Assembly (NCBI GenBank): GCA_005884005.1
Contig: VAWI01000023.1
Coordinates: 1-45,144, forward strand
Length of the DNA: 45,144 bases
DNA from: Actinomycetota bacterium
GTDB taxonomy: Bacteria; Actinomycetota; Thermoleophilia; Gaiellales; Gaiellaceae
Direction: 5' to 3'
Made by a program: the position numbers and the translations under genes. The notes under the pieces are model-generated. The model had not been told where the DNA came from. It did not search any database and worked only from the letters and a program-made list of their open reading frames with translations. Positions 1 to 8,731 of the stretch are shown here, piece by piece; position 1 is the first letter of the stretch, and each line of letters begins with the position of its first letter.

Positions 1-108
1 CGCGAAGAGCTCGGTCTTGAGCCGGCCGGGCAGGTCGAGCTTCTCCGACTCGCCGATCAGCAGCTCGACGGCAGGCGCGAGCGCGAGCGTCCCGGCGTCG
101 AGGATCAT
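1..108 (-). CDS. Unknown protein, N-terminal fragment
   Basis: The reverse strand opens with ATG at 106-108, preceded by a very strong GGAGGAGG ribosome-binding site, and stays open for 36 codons to the window edge. The fragment begins MILDAGTLALAPAVELL and continues with mixed charged and hydrophobic residues. It has no obvious signal peptide or membrane helix. A GTG directly upstream (109-111) is an alternative start. The family cannot be recognised from so short a piece, so no function is proposed. Support rests on the ribosome-binding site and the open frame. Confidence 0.5.
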   Translation of the reverse strand, partial: MILDAGTLALAPAVELLIGESEKLDLPGRLKTELFA

Positions 109-438
109 CACCTCCTCCTCAACCCCGATGGAAAAAGGCGGACTCTCGCCAAAACGCTGCTCGATCAAGAGCCGAAGGCTAAACGCCGCCCGAACGCGGC
201 CGAACGAGCCGTCCCTAACTACGAGTTCGACGCGGGACCCGGTGCGTGAAGGCCTCGCCGCCGCAGGCGGCGAGGGTCTGCGCGCGGCCAAATTCCCTCC
301 AGTCTTTTCTGCTGCGCAGAAAAGACTGGAGGGCCCGGGCAGGCATCGGGCCCTCCAGTAAGCGCTCCCGCACGCCGTGCTGGCAACGGCTGGTGGCGCG
401 GGAGCGCGGCCCCAGGGGTCAGGGGCCTTTCTGGGCGA
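109..438. repeat. Intergenic spacer with three inverted repeats
   Basis: This 330-base spacer has no convincing gene. It holds three hairpins. At 253-275, CCTCGCCGCC pairs with GGCGGCGAGG. At 295-333 there is a perfect 18-bp stem (arms 295-312 and 316-333, AT-rich in the middle) with a 3-base loop. At 362-407, GCGCTCCCGC pairs with GCGGGAGCGC. A partial extra copy of the second arm, GGGCCCTCCAG, lies near 348-358. The spacer follows the 3' end of the minus-strand protease gene, so the hairpins may terminate its transcript. They could also be decayed dispersed palindromic repeats. Confidence 0.7.
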
Positions 439-1641
439 TCAGCCCGAAGATGGCTGCCGCCCGAGCTTGACGTTGAGGGTGAGCTTTTGGGTGCCGCGGT
501 AGACGACGAGTGAGATTGATTGGCCGGGACGCTTCGCCGCGATCAGGTCGCGAAGCTGGTCGACCGAGCTCAGCGGGACGCCGTCCGCAGAGACGATCAG
601 GTCACCGCCGATCGGCCAGCTTTCGCCGGAGACGACCGCGGTGTCGGTGCCCGCGTGGAGCCCGGCAGTAGCCGCGCCGCTGCCGGGGTGCACGGTGGCG
701 ACCAAGAGGCCGCTCTCTGCAGGGAGCCTGAACAGGTGGGCGATCTCCGCCGTGACCGGCTTCGCCGTGATGCCGATGAAGGCGTGGTCGACCTTGCCCT
801 TCGTGATCAGCTGCGCGACGACCGTGCGCACGGTGTTGATCGGAATCGCGAAGCCGATGCCGATGTTGCCGTCGCTGCCGGTGTTACCGGTGGCGATCTG
901 GGCGTTGACGCCGACCACCTCGCCGCTGGAGTTGATCAGTGGTCCGCCGGAATTGCCGTGGTTGATCGGCGCGTCCGTCTGGATCACGTGGTCGATCGGG
1001 AACTGGTTCGGAGCGCTGATCGCCCGCTGGACCGCGCTCACGATCCCGGCGGTCACGGAGCGGTCATAGCCGAGCGGATTGCCGATCGCGACGACGGAAT
1101 CGCCGACGCGCACGCGGTCCGAATTGCCGAATGCGAGCGGGGTCAGAGCTCGGGAGCGGGCATCGATCTGCAGGACGGCCAGATCGGTCGACGGATCGGA
1201 GCCGACGATTCGGGCCTTCATGTTGTCGCTGTTCGAGAAGCTGACCTCGACCGACCTCGCGCCGGCGACGACGTGGTAGTTCGTGACGATGTGGCCGGCC
1301 TTGTCCATCACGAAGCCGGAGCCGAGGGCCTTCTGGCTCTGCGTCTGAGGCAAGCCGAAGCCGAACGGATCGGTGTTCGTGGTGATCACCTGCGTGGAGG
1401 TCACCTGCACGACACCGGGCGCGTCCCGGCGGAAGATCTGGTTGATCGTCATCGCCCTGCCGGGCCTCGCGGTCTCGAAGGAGGTCGGCGAGCTGCCGCC
1501 GACAGCGGGCTGGACCTGGCGCACGGTCGTCGTCGTGCCGCCGATGCCAAAGGCCGACGCGCCGACCAGCGACACCACGCCTCCGAGCACACTCGCCGCG
1601 CCAAGCGCAGCCCCCGGCAGCAGTTGCCCGCGCGAGCTCAT
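439..1641 (-). CDS. HtrA/DegP-like serine protease with PDZ domain
   Basis: A 400-residue membrane-anchored or secreted protease of the HtrA (S1C) family, which degrades or refolds damaged envelope proteins. Residues 10-35 form a hydrophobic signal or anchor segment, followed by a low-complexity linker to about 65. The trypsin-like domain spans about 70-290 with the full catalytic triad: His123 in TNYHVV, Asp153 in STDLAVL and Ser231 in GNSGGPL. A single PDZ domain follows at about 300-395, with the usual carboxylate-binding region and the later SVDQLRDLI helix. Length and order match actinobacterial one-PDZ members. It starts 70 bases from the divergent nitrilase gene. The triad is complete, so it should be active. 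Confidence 0.93.
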   Translation of the reverse strand: MSSRGQLLPGAALGAASVLGGVVSLVGASAFGIGGTTTTVRQVQPAVGGSSPTSFETARPGRAMTINQIFRRDAPGVVQVTSTQVITTNTDPFGFGLPQTQSQKALGSGFVMDKAGHIVTNYHVVAGARSVEVSFSNSDNMKARIVGSDPSTDLAVLQIDARSRALTPLAFGNSDRVRVGDSVVAIGNPLGYDRSVTAGIVSAVQRAISAPNQFPIDHVIQTDAPINHGNSGGPLINSSGEVVGVNAQIATGNTGSDGNIGIGFAIPINTVRTVVAQLITKGKVDHAFIGITAKPVTAEIAHLFRLPAESGLLVATVHPGSGAATAGLHAGTDTAVVSGESWPIGGDLIVSADGVPLSSVDQLRDLIAAKRPGQSISLVVYRGTQKLTLNVKLGRQPSSG

Positions 1642-1711
1642 CGCCCGGTTATAACTCGGCCCCGTTGCAGGCCCGTTAAGCGCGCTTTGCGCCTGTGTTA
1701 AGCATTGGTCG

Positions 1712-2647
1712 ATGAAGGCGCCCGTTACCGTCGCGTGCGTTCAGGCTGAGCCCGTCATCCTGGACCGGGACGCGACGATCGAGAAGCTCGGGCGCCTCGC
1801 CGCCGAGGCCGCCGGTAACGGCGCGAAGCTGCTCGTCTTTCCGGAGGCCTTCATCCCTGCGTATCCGTCATCCGCCTGGGCGCGCGCGCTCGCCGGCTGG
1901 GCCGAGCCGGGCGCGAAGGAGGCCTTCGCCCTCCTTGCCCGCGAATCGCTCGAGATTCCGAGCGAAGCCGCAGACCGGCTCGGAGAGATCGCGCGCGAGA
2001 ACGAGGTCTGGCTCGTCACCGGCGTCACGGAGCGCGACCCTGAGCGGCCGGGAACGCTCTACAACACGCTGCTCTACCACGCTCCCGACGGCTCGCTCGC
2101 CTTGAAGCACCGCAAGCTCGTACCGACGAACCACGAGCGGCTCGTCTGGGGCCAGGGCGACGGCGAGGGCCTGCGGGCGATCGGGACCGGAATCGGCAGG
2201 ATCGGCGGCCTGATCTGCTGGGAGAACTACATGCCGCTCGCACGCTTCGCGCTCTACGAGTCCGGCGTCGAGATCTACATCGCGTCGACTGCCGACGACG
2301 GCGACAGCTGGCAGCCGACGCTGATCCACATCGCCCGCGAGGCTCGGGCGTTCGTCGTCAGCCCGAGCCACTTCCAGCGGGCGTCCTCTTACCCGGAAGA
2401 CTTTCCGCTCGCGAAGCTGCTCGATGGGATCGAGCTCGTAGGCCGCGGCGGCAGCGCGATTCTCGCCCCCGACGGCTCCTACCTCGCGGGTCCTCTCTAC
2501 GGCGAGGAGGGAATCCTCTATGCAGCGCTCAGCCCGGAACGCCTCGACGAGGAACGCCAGCGCTTCGACCCGGCGGGCCACTACCACCGCCCCGATGTGC
2601 TCGGCCTCCGCGTTTCGCCAAACGAGCCTCGGGGACAAACGTCGTAG
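1712..2647 (+). CDS. Nitrilase-family carbon-nitrogen hydrolase
   Basis: A 311-residue cytoplasmic enzyme of the nitrilase superfamily, hydrolysing nitriles or amides through a Glu-Lys-Cys triad. The triad is visible: Glu45 in FPEAFIPAYP, Lys135 in HRKLVPTNHER and Cys169 in GLICWENYMP. The CWEN signature and the long HRKLVPTNHERLVWGQGDG stretch resemble true nitrilases (branch 1) more than amidases of NAD synthesis or Nit/omega-amidase type, but the substrate cannot be read from sequence. ATG at 1712 opens the gene just downstream of the divergent protease promoter region. The next gene starts 76 bases after its stop, so the two may share a transcript. Confidence 0.92.
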   Translation: MKAPVTVACVQAEPVILDRDATIEKLGRLAAEAAGNGAKLLVFPEAFIPAYPSSAWARALAGWAEPGAKEAFALLARESLEIPSEAADRLGEIARENEVWLVTGVTERDPERPGTLYNTLLYHAPDGSLALKHRKLVPTNHERLVWGQGDGEGLRAIGTGIGRIGGLICWENYMPLARFALYESGVEIYIASTADDGDSWQPTLIHIAREARAFVVSPSHFQRASSYPEDFPLAKLLDGIELVGRGGSAILAPDGSYLAGPLYGEEGILYAALSPERLDEERQRFDPAGHYHRPDVLGLRVSPNEPRGQTS

Positions 2648-2723
2648 TACGAAGATTCTCCTCGAAGGCTACGGGCAAGAACCAGCCGGGCAAGCGAGGC
2701 GCAGGCGAAAGGAAGGAAACGAC

Positions 2724-4508
2724 ATGGCCGAACTGGTCGCTGACTACGTCCTCGAGCGGCTGACCGAGTGGGGCGTCCACCGGATCTACGGCTACCCCGG
2801 CGACGGGATCAACGCCTTCCTGGGCGCCTTCGACCGCGCGGGCGGCAATCCCGAGTTCATTCAGGTCCGTCACGAGGAGATGGCCGCGTTCATGGCCTGC
2901 GGCCACGCGAAGTTCAGCGGCGAGGTCGGAGTTTGCATCGCCACCTCCGGGCCGGGAGCGATTCATCTTCTGAACGGCCTCTACGACGCGAAGCTCGACC
3001 ATCAGCCCGTCGTCGCGATCGTCGGCCAACAAGCGATGACGGCGCTCGGAGGCGACTATCAGCAGGAGGTCGACCTGACAACGCTGTTCAAGGACGTCGC
3101 GCACGAGTACGTGCACATGGCGACCGACCCGGCCCAGATTCGGCATCTCGTCGACCGAGCCGTGCGCATCGCCCTCGACCAGCGCACTGTCACCTGCATC
3201 GTCGTCCCGAACGACCTCGCCGGAGAAAAAGCGGTCGAGTCGCCGCCGCACCAACACGGCACCGTCCACTCCGGAATCGGCTACTCGCGACCGAAGGTGG
3301 TGCCCGAGGACGGCGACCTCGAGCGCGCGGCCGCCGTGCTGAACGAGAGCGAGAAGGTAGCGATGCTGATCGGCCAGGGCGCGATGCATGCGGCCGACGA
3401 GGTCGTCGAGACCGCAGAGACGCTCGGTGCCGGCGTCGCCAAGGCGCTGCTCGGCAAAGCTGCTCTGCCAGACGACCTGCCGTTCGTGACCGGATCGATC
3501 GGCCTGCTCGGGACGAAGCCGAGCTGGGACCTGATGATGGGCTGCGACGCCTTCCTGATGGTCGGCTCGAGCTTCCCCTACTCGGAGTTCCTGCCGAAGG
3601 AGGGCAAAGCCCGGGGCGTCCAGATCGACCTCGACGGCCGGATGGTGGGAATCCGCTATCCGATGGAGGTCAACCTCATCGGCGACGCCAAGGAAACGCT
3701 CAAAGCCTTGCTCCCGAAGCTCGAGCGCAAGCAGGACCGCTCCTGGCGGGAGGAGATCGAGGAGGGCGTCCGCGACTGGTGGACCTTGATGGAGAAGCGC
3801 GCGATGCTCGACGCCGATCCGGTCAACCCGCAGCGTGTCTTCTACGAACTGTCGGAGCGCCTGCCGGACGGGGCGATCCTGACCGCCGACTCCGGCTCGG
3901 CCGCGAACTGGTACGCACGGGACATCAAGCTCCGCAAAGGAATGATGGGGTCACTCTCGGGGACGCTTGCGACGATGGGACCCGGGGTCCCCTACGCAGT
4001 TGCGGCGAAGTTCGCGCATCCGGACCGCCCCGTGATCGCGCTGATCGGCGACGGCGCCTTTCAGATGAACGGGATGAACGAGCTGATCACGATCGCGAAG
4101 TACTGGCAGCGCTGGAGCGACCCGCGGCTGATCGTGCTGGTTCTCAACAACCGCGATCTCAACCAGGTCACCTGGGAGCAGCGTGCGCTCGAGGGCGACC
4201 CGAAGTACCAGGCCTCGCAGGTGCTCCCCGATTTTCCCTACGCGCGTTACGCGGAGCTGCTCGGCTTCACCGGCATCCGCGTCGACGACCCCGACCAGGT
4301 CGGGACCGCATGGGACGAGGCGCTCACCGCCGACCGTCCGGTCCTCTACGAGGCTGTGACCGATCCGGAGGTGCCGCCCCTGCCCCCGCACATCAGTTTC
4401 GAGCAGGCACGCCACTATCTGACGGCCATGGCGGGCGACCCGGATCGGGGCGCGATGCTGAAGGAGTCCCTGAAGCAGAAGCTCGAAGAGCTCATTCCAG
4501 GACGATGA
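2724..4508 (+). CDS. TPP-dependent enzyme, pyruvate oxidase/acetolactate synthase family
   Basis: A 594-residue thiamine-diphosphate enzyme with the usual three domains: PYR (about 1-170), central Rossmann-like (about 190-330) and PP (about 370-550). The cofactor-activating glutamate is Glu51 in QVRHEEMAAF. The ThDP/Mg motif begins GDGAFQMNGMNE and ends LNNRDLNQVTWE. Closest in character to PoxB-like pyruvate:quinone oxidoreductases and related decarboxylases. The C-terminus lacks a clear lipid-binding peptide, so the electron acceptor is uncertain. ATG 2724 follows an AGGAAGG ribosome-binding site; an open frame extends upstream into the nitrilase gene but is not needed. Its stop overlaps the next start (ATGA). 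Confidence 0.88.
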   Translation: MAELVADYVLERLTEWGVHRIYGYPGDGINAFLGAFDRAGGNPEFIQVRHEEMAAFMACGHAKFSGEVGVCIATSGPGAIHLLNGLYDAKLDHQPVVAIVGQQAMTALGGDYQQEVDLTTLFKDVAHEYVHMATDPAQIRHLVDRAVRIALDQRTVTCIVVPNDLAGEKAVESPPHQHGTVHSGIGYSRPKVVPEDGDLERAAAVLNESEKVAMLIGQGAMHAADEVVETAETLGAGVAKALLGKAALPDDLPFVTGSIGLLGTKPSWDLMMGCDAFLMVGSSFPYSEFLPKEGKARGVQIDLDGRMVGIRYPMEVNLIGDAKETLKALLPKLERKQDRSWREEIEEGVRDWWTLMEKRAMLDADPVNPQRVFYELSERLPDGAILTADSGSAANWYARDIKLRKGMMGSLSGTLATMGPGVPYAVAAKFAHPDRPVIALIGDGAFQMNGMNELITIAKYWQRWSDPRLIVLVLNNRDLNQVTWEQRALEGDPKYQASQVLPDFPYARYAELLGFTGIRVDDPDQVGTAWDEALTADRPVLYEAVTDPEVPPLPPHISFEQARHYLTAMAGDPDRGAMLKESLKQKLEELIPGR

Positions 4509-5623
4509 GCACGGCCACAGTCCGGCAGGGCAGCACCGTGAAGGTGGAAAGTTTCGGCATCTCCGCATACAGGGTCCCCACCGACGAGCCCGAGTCCGAC
4601 GGCACCGCCGAATGGGACTCGACCACGATCGTCGTCGTCGAGCTGCACGCCGGCGGGATGACGGGACTCGGATATACGTACGCACCCGCAGCCGCGGGGA
4701 AGCTCGTCGAGGAGAAGCTGGCCGGCCTCGTCAAGGAACGGGATGCCTTGGCAATCGGAGAGCTGTGGGAGGTGATGGGCGCAGCCCTGCGAAACGCCGG
4801 CCGCCCGGGAATCGGCTTCTGCGCGCTCTCGGCTGTCGACCTGGCGCTCTGGGACCTGAAGGCACGGCTACTCGAGCTCCCGCTCGTCGATCTTGTCGGT
4901 CGCGCCCGCGACCGAGCGCCGATCTACGGGAGCGGCGGCTTCACCTCCTACTCGCTCGACCGGATCCGCGAGCAGCTCTCGGGCTGGGTCGACCGAGGGG
5001 TCCCCCGCGTGAAGATGAAAGTCTCGCGCGAGCCCCAACGCGATCCAGAGCGGCTCGACGCGGCTCGGCAGGCGATCGGCGACGAGACCGAGCTCTATGT
5101 CGACTCGAACGGAGCGCTGTCCCGGAAACAGGCGCTCCGCTGGGCCGAGCGCTTCGCGCGCGAGTGGGGCGTGACCTGGTACGAGGAGCCGGTCAGCTCG
5201 GCCGATTTCGAGGGCCTGCGCATGTTGCGCGACCGTGGCCCGGGCGGACTGGAGATCGCTGCGGGCGAGTACGCGTACGTTCCCGCCGACTTCCGCAATC
5301 TCGTCGTCAACGGCTGCGTGGACTGTTTGCAGGCCGACGTGACGCGGTGCGGCGGCATCACGGGCTTCCTGCGCGCGGGCGCGCTCGCCGCCGCGTTCGG
5401 ACTCGACCTATCCGCTCACTGCGCGCCTAGTGCCAGCGTCGCCGCCTGCTGCGCGGTACCGAACTTCCGCCATCTCGAGTACTTCCACGACCACGTCCGG
5501 CTCGAGCCCACCCTCTTCGACGGCGTGCTCGAACCGAAGGACGGCGCGCTAGAGCCCGACCGCTCGCGCCCCGGTAACGGGCTGGAGCTCAAGCGGGCCG
5601 ACGCCGAGCGGTACGCAGCCTGA
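4505..5623 (+). CDS. Mandelate racemase/muconate lactonizing enzyme family protein
   Basis: A 372-residue member of the enolase superfamily. These enzymes abstract a proton alpha to a carboxylate, typically in racemases, dehydratases and cycloisomerases. It has an N-terminal capping domain (about 12-130) and a TIM barrel (about 140-360). The residues visible are Lys170 and Lys172 of the KxK motif (RVKMKVS), metal ligands Asp200 (YVDSNG), Glu227 (YEEPV) and Glu255 (AAGEYAY), and His305 (SAHCAPS). The substrate is unknown; a sugar-acid dehydratase or a mandelate-like racemase would both fit. It starts in an ATGA overlap with the TPP enzyme and ends in TGATG with the next gene, so the three are translationally coupled. 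Confidence 0.9.
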   Translation: MSTATVRQGSTVKVESFGISAYRVPTDEPESDGTAEWDSTTIVVVELHAGGMTGLGYTYAPAAAGKLVEEKLAGLVKERDALAIGELWEVMGAALRNAGRPGIGFCALSAVDLALWDLKARLLELPLVDLVGRARDRAPIYGSGGFTSYSLDRIREQLSGWVDRGVPRVKMKVSREPQRDPERLDAARQAIGDETELYVDSNGALSRKQALRWAERFAREWGVTWYEEPVSSADFEGLRMLRDRGPGGLEIAAGEYAYVPADFRNLVVNGCVDCLQADVTRCGGITGFLRAGALAAAFGLDLSAHCAPSASVAACCAVPNFRHLEYFHDHVRLEPTLFDGVLEPKDGALEPDRSRPGNGLELKRADAERYAA

Positions 5624-8600
5624 TGCGGGTCCCGGCCCACCCCGACCGCCGCTTCGCCTCACCGCCGACGGCATTCGAGGACGTCGACGTCCGCGGCCTC
5701 GAGCACGATCTCGGCAGCGCAGTCGAGGGAGAGGTCCGCTTCCGGCCCGGCGACCGCGCGCTCTACACGACCGGCGGCTCGAACTACCGGCAGCTGCCGA
5801 TCGGCGTCGTCATCCCTCGGACGACGAACGAAGTCGTCGAGACCATGCGCGTCTGCCGCGAGTACCGCGCGCCGGTTCTCGCCCATGGCGGCGGCACAAG
5901 TCTCGCCGGCCAATGCTGCAACGTCGCCGTGGTCGTCGACTTCTCCAAGTACCTGAACGAGATCGTCGAGATCGACCCCGAGCGGCGGCTCGCGCGCGTC
6001 CAACCGGGCCTGATCCTCGACCACCTGCGCAAACCCGCCGAGGCCGAGTACGAGCTCACCTTCGGCCCCGACCCCTCCACGCACGACCACTGCACGTTCG
6101 GCGGCATGATCGGCAACAACTCCTGCGGAGTCCGCTCGATCATGGCGCAGTTCTACGGCCCGGGCCCGCGGATGTCGGACAACGTTCACGAACTCGACGT
6201 CCTCCTCTACGACGGCACCCGGCTGAAGGTCGGCAAGACCAGCGACGAGGAGCTGGCGCAGATCGTCGGCGAGGGCGGCCGCCGCGGCGAGATCTACGCG
6301 AGGCTGCGCGACCTGCGCGACCGCTATGCAGACGAGATCCGCGCGCGCTATCCGGACATCCCGCGCCGCGTCTCCGGCTACAACCTCGACGATCTGCTGC
6401 CTGAGAGGGGCTTCGATGTCGGCGCCGCCCTGACGGGAACCGAGGGCACCTGCGCGATGGTGCTCGAGGCGACCGTCAACCTCGTTCATGCGCCTCCGCA
6501 CCGCTCGCTGCTCGTACTCGGCTATGGGGACGAGTACGAGGCAGCCGACCATGTGTGCGAAGTCCTCGACGCGAAGCCGCTTGGCTGCGAGGGCGTCGAT
6601 GCCGTCCTGCTCGAGGACATGAAGGTGGTCGGCATCCACGACGAGTACCTCTCGATGCTTCCGGACGGCCACGGCTTCCTGCTCGTCGAGTTCGGCGGCG
6701 AGACCAAGGACGAGGCCGAGGAGAAGGCGCGCAAGCTGATGTCGCAGCTCAAGAAGGGCGCGGGCGCGCCAAAGGACATGAAGCTCTACGACGACAAAGA
6801 GCAGGCCGCGCACGTGTGGGAGGTCCGCGAGGCGGGCCTCGGCGCCACCGCCTTCATCCCCGGGAAGCCGGACACCTATGAGGGCTGGGAGGACTCGGCC
6901 GTGCCCCCCGAGCGGCTCGGCAGCTACCTGCGCAAGCTCCGAAAGCTGGCCGCGAAGTACGGCTACGAGAGCGCGCTCTACGGCCACTACGGCAACGGCT
7001 GCGTGCACGCGCGCTGGAACTTCGACCTGATGAGCGATCCCGGGATCAAGGCCTTCCGGTCCTTCCTGGACGAGGCCGCGGACCTGGTCCTCGGCCACGG
7101 CGGCTCGATCTCCGGCGAGCACGGCGACGGCCAGTCGAAGGCGGAGCTGTTGCCGAAGATGTTCGGGCCCGAGCTGATCGAGGGCTTCCGCGAGTTCAAG
7201 TCGATCTGGGACCCGGACTGGAAGCTGAACCCGGGCAAGGTCGTCGATCCTTATCCGATCACCTCGAATCTGCGGCTCGGGACGGACTACAGCCCGCCGA
7301 AGGTGAAGACGCACTTCGCCTTCCCCAACGATCACGGCTCGTTCACGCATGCGACCACGCGCTGCGTCGGTATCGGCAAATGCCGCCGCACCGACAGCGG
7401 AGTCATGTGCCCGAGCTTCATGGTCACGCGTGAGGAGAAGCACACGACCCGCGGTCGGGCGCGAACGCTCTGGGAGATGCTGAACGGCGAGGAGCTCGAG
7501 GGCTTCCGGTCAAAGGAGGTCAAGGAGGCGCTCGACCTCTGCCTTTCCTGCAAGGGCTGCACGAACGACTGTCCGGTCTCGGTCGACATGCCGACCTTGA
7601 AAGCGGAGTTCCTCTCGCACCACTACGCCGGCCGGCTGCGGCCGCGGCCCGCATACGCGTTCGGGCTGATCGACCAGGCCGCGCGACTCGCCTCGAAGCT
7701 GCCCGCCGTCGCGAACTTCTTCACACAGACACCGCCCTTCGATCGAGCGTTCAAGCTCGCTGCGGATATTCATCCGAAGCGGAAGATTCCGCCGTTCGCC
7801 CCGGTGACACTGAAGGCGTGGTTCGCCTCGCGCCCCTCGCCGGACGGCGGCGGCAAGCGGGTGATCCTCTGGGCCGACACATTCACGAACTACCTCGAGC
7901 CCGAGGTCGGGATTGCCGCGGTCGAGGCGCTCGAGGAGGCCGGCTTTCACGTGATCATCCCGAGCGAGCACCTCTGCTGCGGTCGGCCGCTCTACGACTA
8001 CGGGATGCTCGACCTGGCCGAGGCCTACCTCCGTAACGTGCTCGACCGGCTCCGCGACGACATTCGCGCCGGTACGCCCGTGGTAGGCGTCGAGCCGAGC
8101 TGCGTGGCCGTCTTCAAGGACGAGCTCGTGCAGCTCTGGCCGAACGACGAGGACGCGCAGCGGCTCTGCAAGCAGACACACCACTTCAGCGAGTTCATGT
8201 CCCAGCACGCCGGCGGCTGGGAACCCCCCACGCTCCGGCGCAAGGCGCTCCTCCACGGCCATTGCCACCACCAGGCCACCGGCGGCATCGATCGGGAGAA
8301 GGAGCTGCTGGAGAAGATGGGCGTCGAGGTCGAGGAGCTCGACGCGGGCTGCTGCGGCATGGCCGGCGGGTGGGGCTACGAGACCGGCCACTACGACGTC
8401 TCGATCGCCTGCGGCGAGCGTGTCCTGCTGCCGAAGGTGCGCGAGGTCCCGGCCGAGACCCTCGTCGTCGCCGACGGATTTTCCTGCCGCAGCCAGATCG
8501 AACAGACGGGCACCGGCCGGCGGGCGCTGCACGCCGCACAGGTGCTCGCGCTCGCACGAGAGTTCGGACCGGCGGGGCCGCCTGGCTCGCACCCGGAGCG

Positions 8601-8721
8601 CACCGCGCCGGAACGACCGCGGCCGGGCCGACTACGCACCGCGGCGCGCGCCGCGGTAGCGGTCGGCGCCGCCGCGGCGGTCGCCGGCGCAGCCGGTTTC
8701 ACGTACTCGCGCTTGCGATAG
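5623..8721 (+). CDS. FAD-linked oxidase fused to Fe-S/CCG-domain protein
   Basis: A 1032-residue oxidoreductase of the D-lactate/2-hydroxyacid dehydrogenase type (YdiJ-like architecture). An FAD-binding PCMH domain comes first (PP-loop GGGTSLAGQ, about 89-97), then an FAD-oxidase C-terminal domain to about 545. Two cysteine clusters follow: CVGIGKC...CP near 581-597 and CLSCKGCTNDCP near 640-651. The CCG region has CCGRPLYDYG near 785 and CCGMAGGWGYE near 910. It probably oxidises a 2-hydroxyacid and passes electrons through Fe-S centres to a quinone. An odd alanine-rich hydrophobic helix closes the C-terminus (about residues 1005-1028) and may be a membrane tether. The start overlaps the previous stop, and formate dehydrogenase begins 10 bases downstream. 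Confidence 0.9.
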   Translation: MRVPAHPDRRFASPPTAFEDVDVRGLEHDLGSAVEGEVRFRPGDRALYTTGGSNYRQLPIGVVIPRTTNEVVETMRVCREYRAPVLAHGGGTSLAGQCCNVAVVVDFSKYLNEIVEIDPERRLARVQPGLILDHLRKPAEAEYELTFGPDPSTHDHCTFGGMIGNNSCGVRSIMAQFYGPGPRMSDNVHELDVLLYDGTRLKVGKTSDEELAQIVGEGGRRGEIYARLRDLRDRYADEIRARYPDIPRRVSGYNLDDLLPERGFDVGAALTGTEGTCAMVLEATVNLVHAPPHRSLLVLGYGDEYEAADHVCEVLDAKPLGCEGVDAVLLEDMKVVGIHDEYLSMLPDGHGFLLVEFGGETKDEAEEKARKLMSQLKKGAGAPKDMKLYDDKEQAAHVWEVREAGLGATAFIPGKPDTYEGWEDSAVPPERLGSYLRKLRKLAAKYGYESALYGHYGNGCVHARWNFDLMSDPGIKAFRSFLDEAADLVLGHGGSISGEHGDGQSKAELLPKMFGPELIEGFREFKSIWDPDWKLNPGKVVDPYPITSNLRLGTDYSPPKVKTHFAFPNDHGSFTHATTRCVGIGKCRRTDSGVMCPSFMVTREEKHTTRGRARTLWEMLNGEELEGFRSKEVKEALDLCLSCKGCTNDCPVSVDMPTLKAEFLSHHYAGRLRPRPAYAFGLIDQAARLASKLPAVANFFTQTPPFDRAFKLAADIHPKRKIPPFAPVTLKAWFASRPSPDGGGKRVILWADTFTNYLEPEVGIAAVEALEEAGFHVIIPSEHLCCGRPLYDYGMLDLAEAYLRNVLDRLRDDIRAGTPVVGVEPSCVAVFKDELVQLWPNDEDAQRLCKQTHHFSEFMSQHAGGWEPPTLRRKALLHGHCHHQATGGIDREKELLEKMGVEVEELDAGCCGMAGGWGYETGHYDVSIACGERVLLPKVREVPAETLVVADGFSCRSQIEQTGTGRRALHAAQVLALAREFGPAGPPGSHPERTAPERPRPGRLRTAARAAVAVGAAAAVAGAAGFTYSRLR

Positions 8722-8731
8722 GAAAGGCTTG

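Noticed and set aside
2768..4504. Arginine-rich open frame leading into the enolase-superfamily gene
   Set aside because: It is a GC-rich shadow of the TPP enzyme gene. The family N-terminus begins at ATG 4505.
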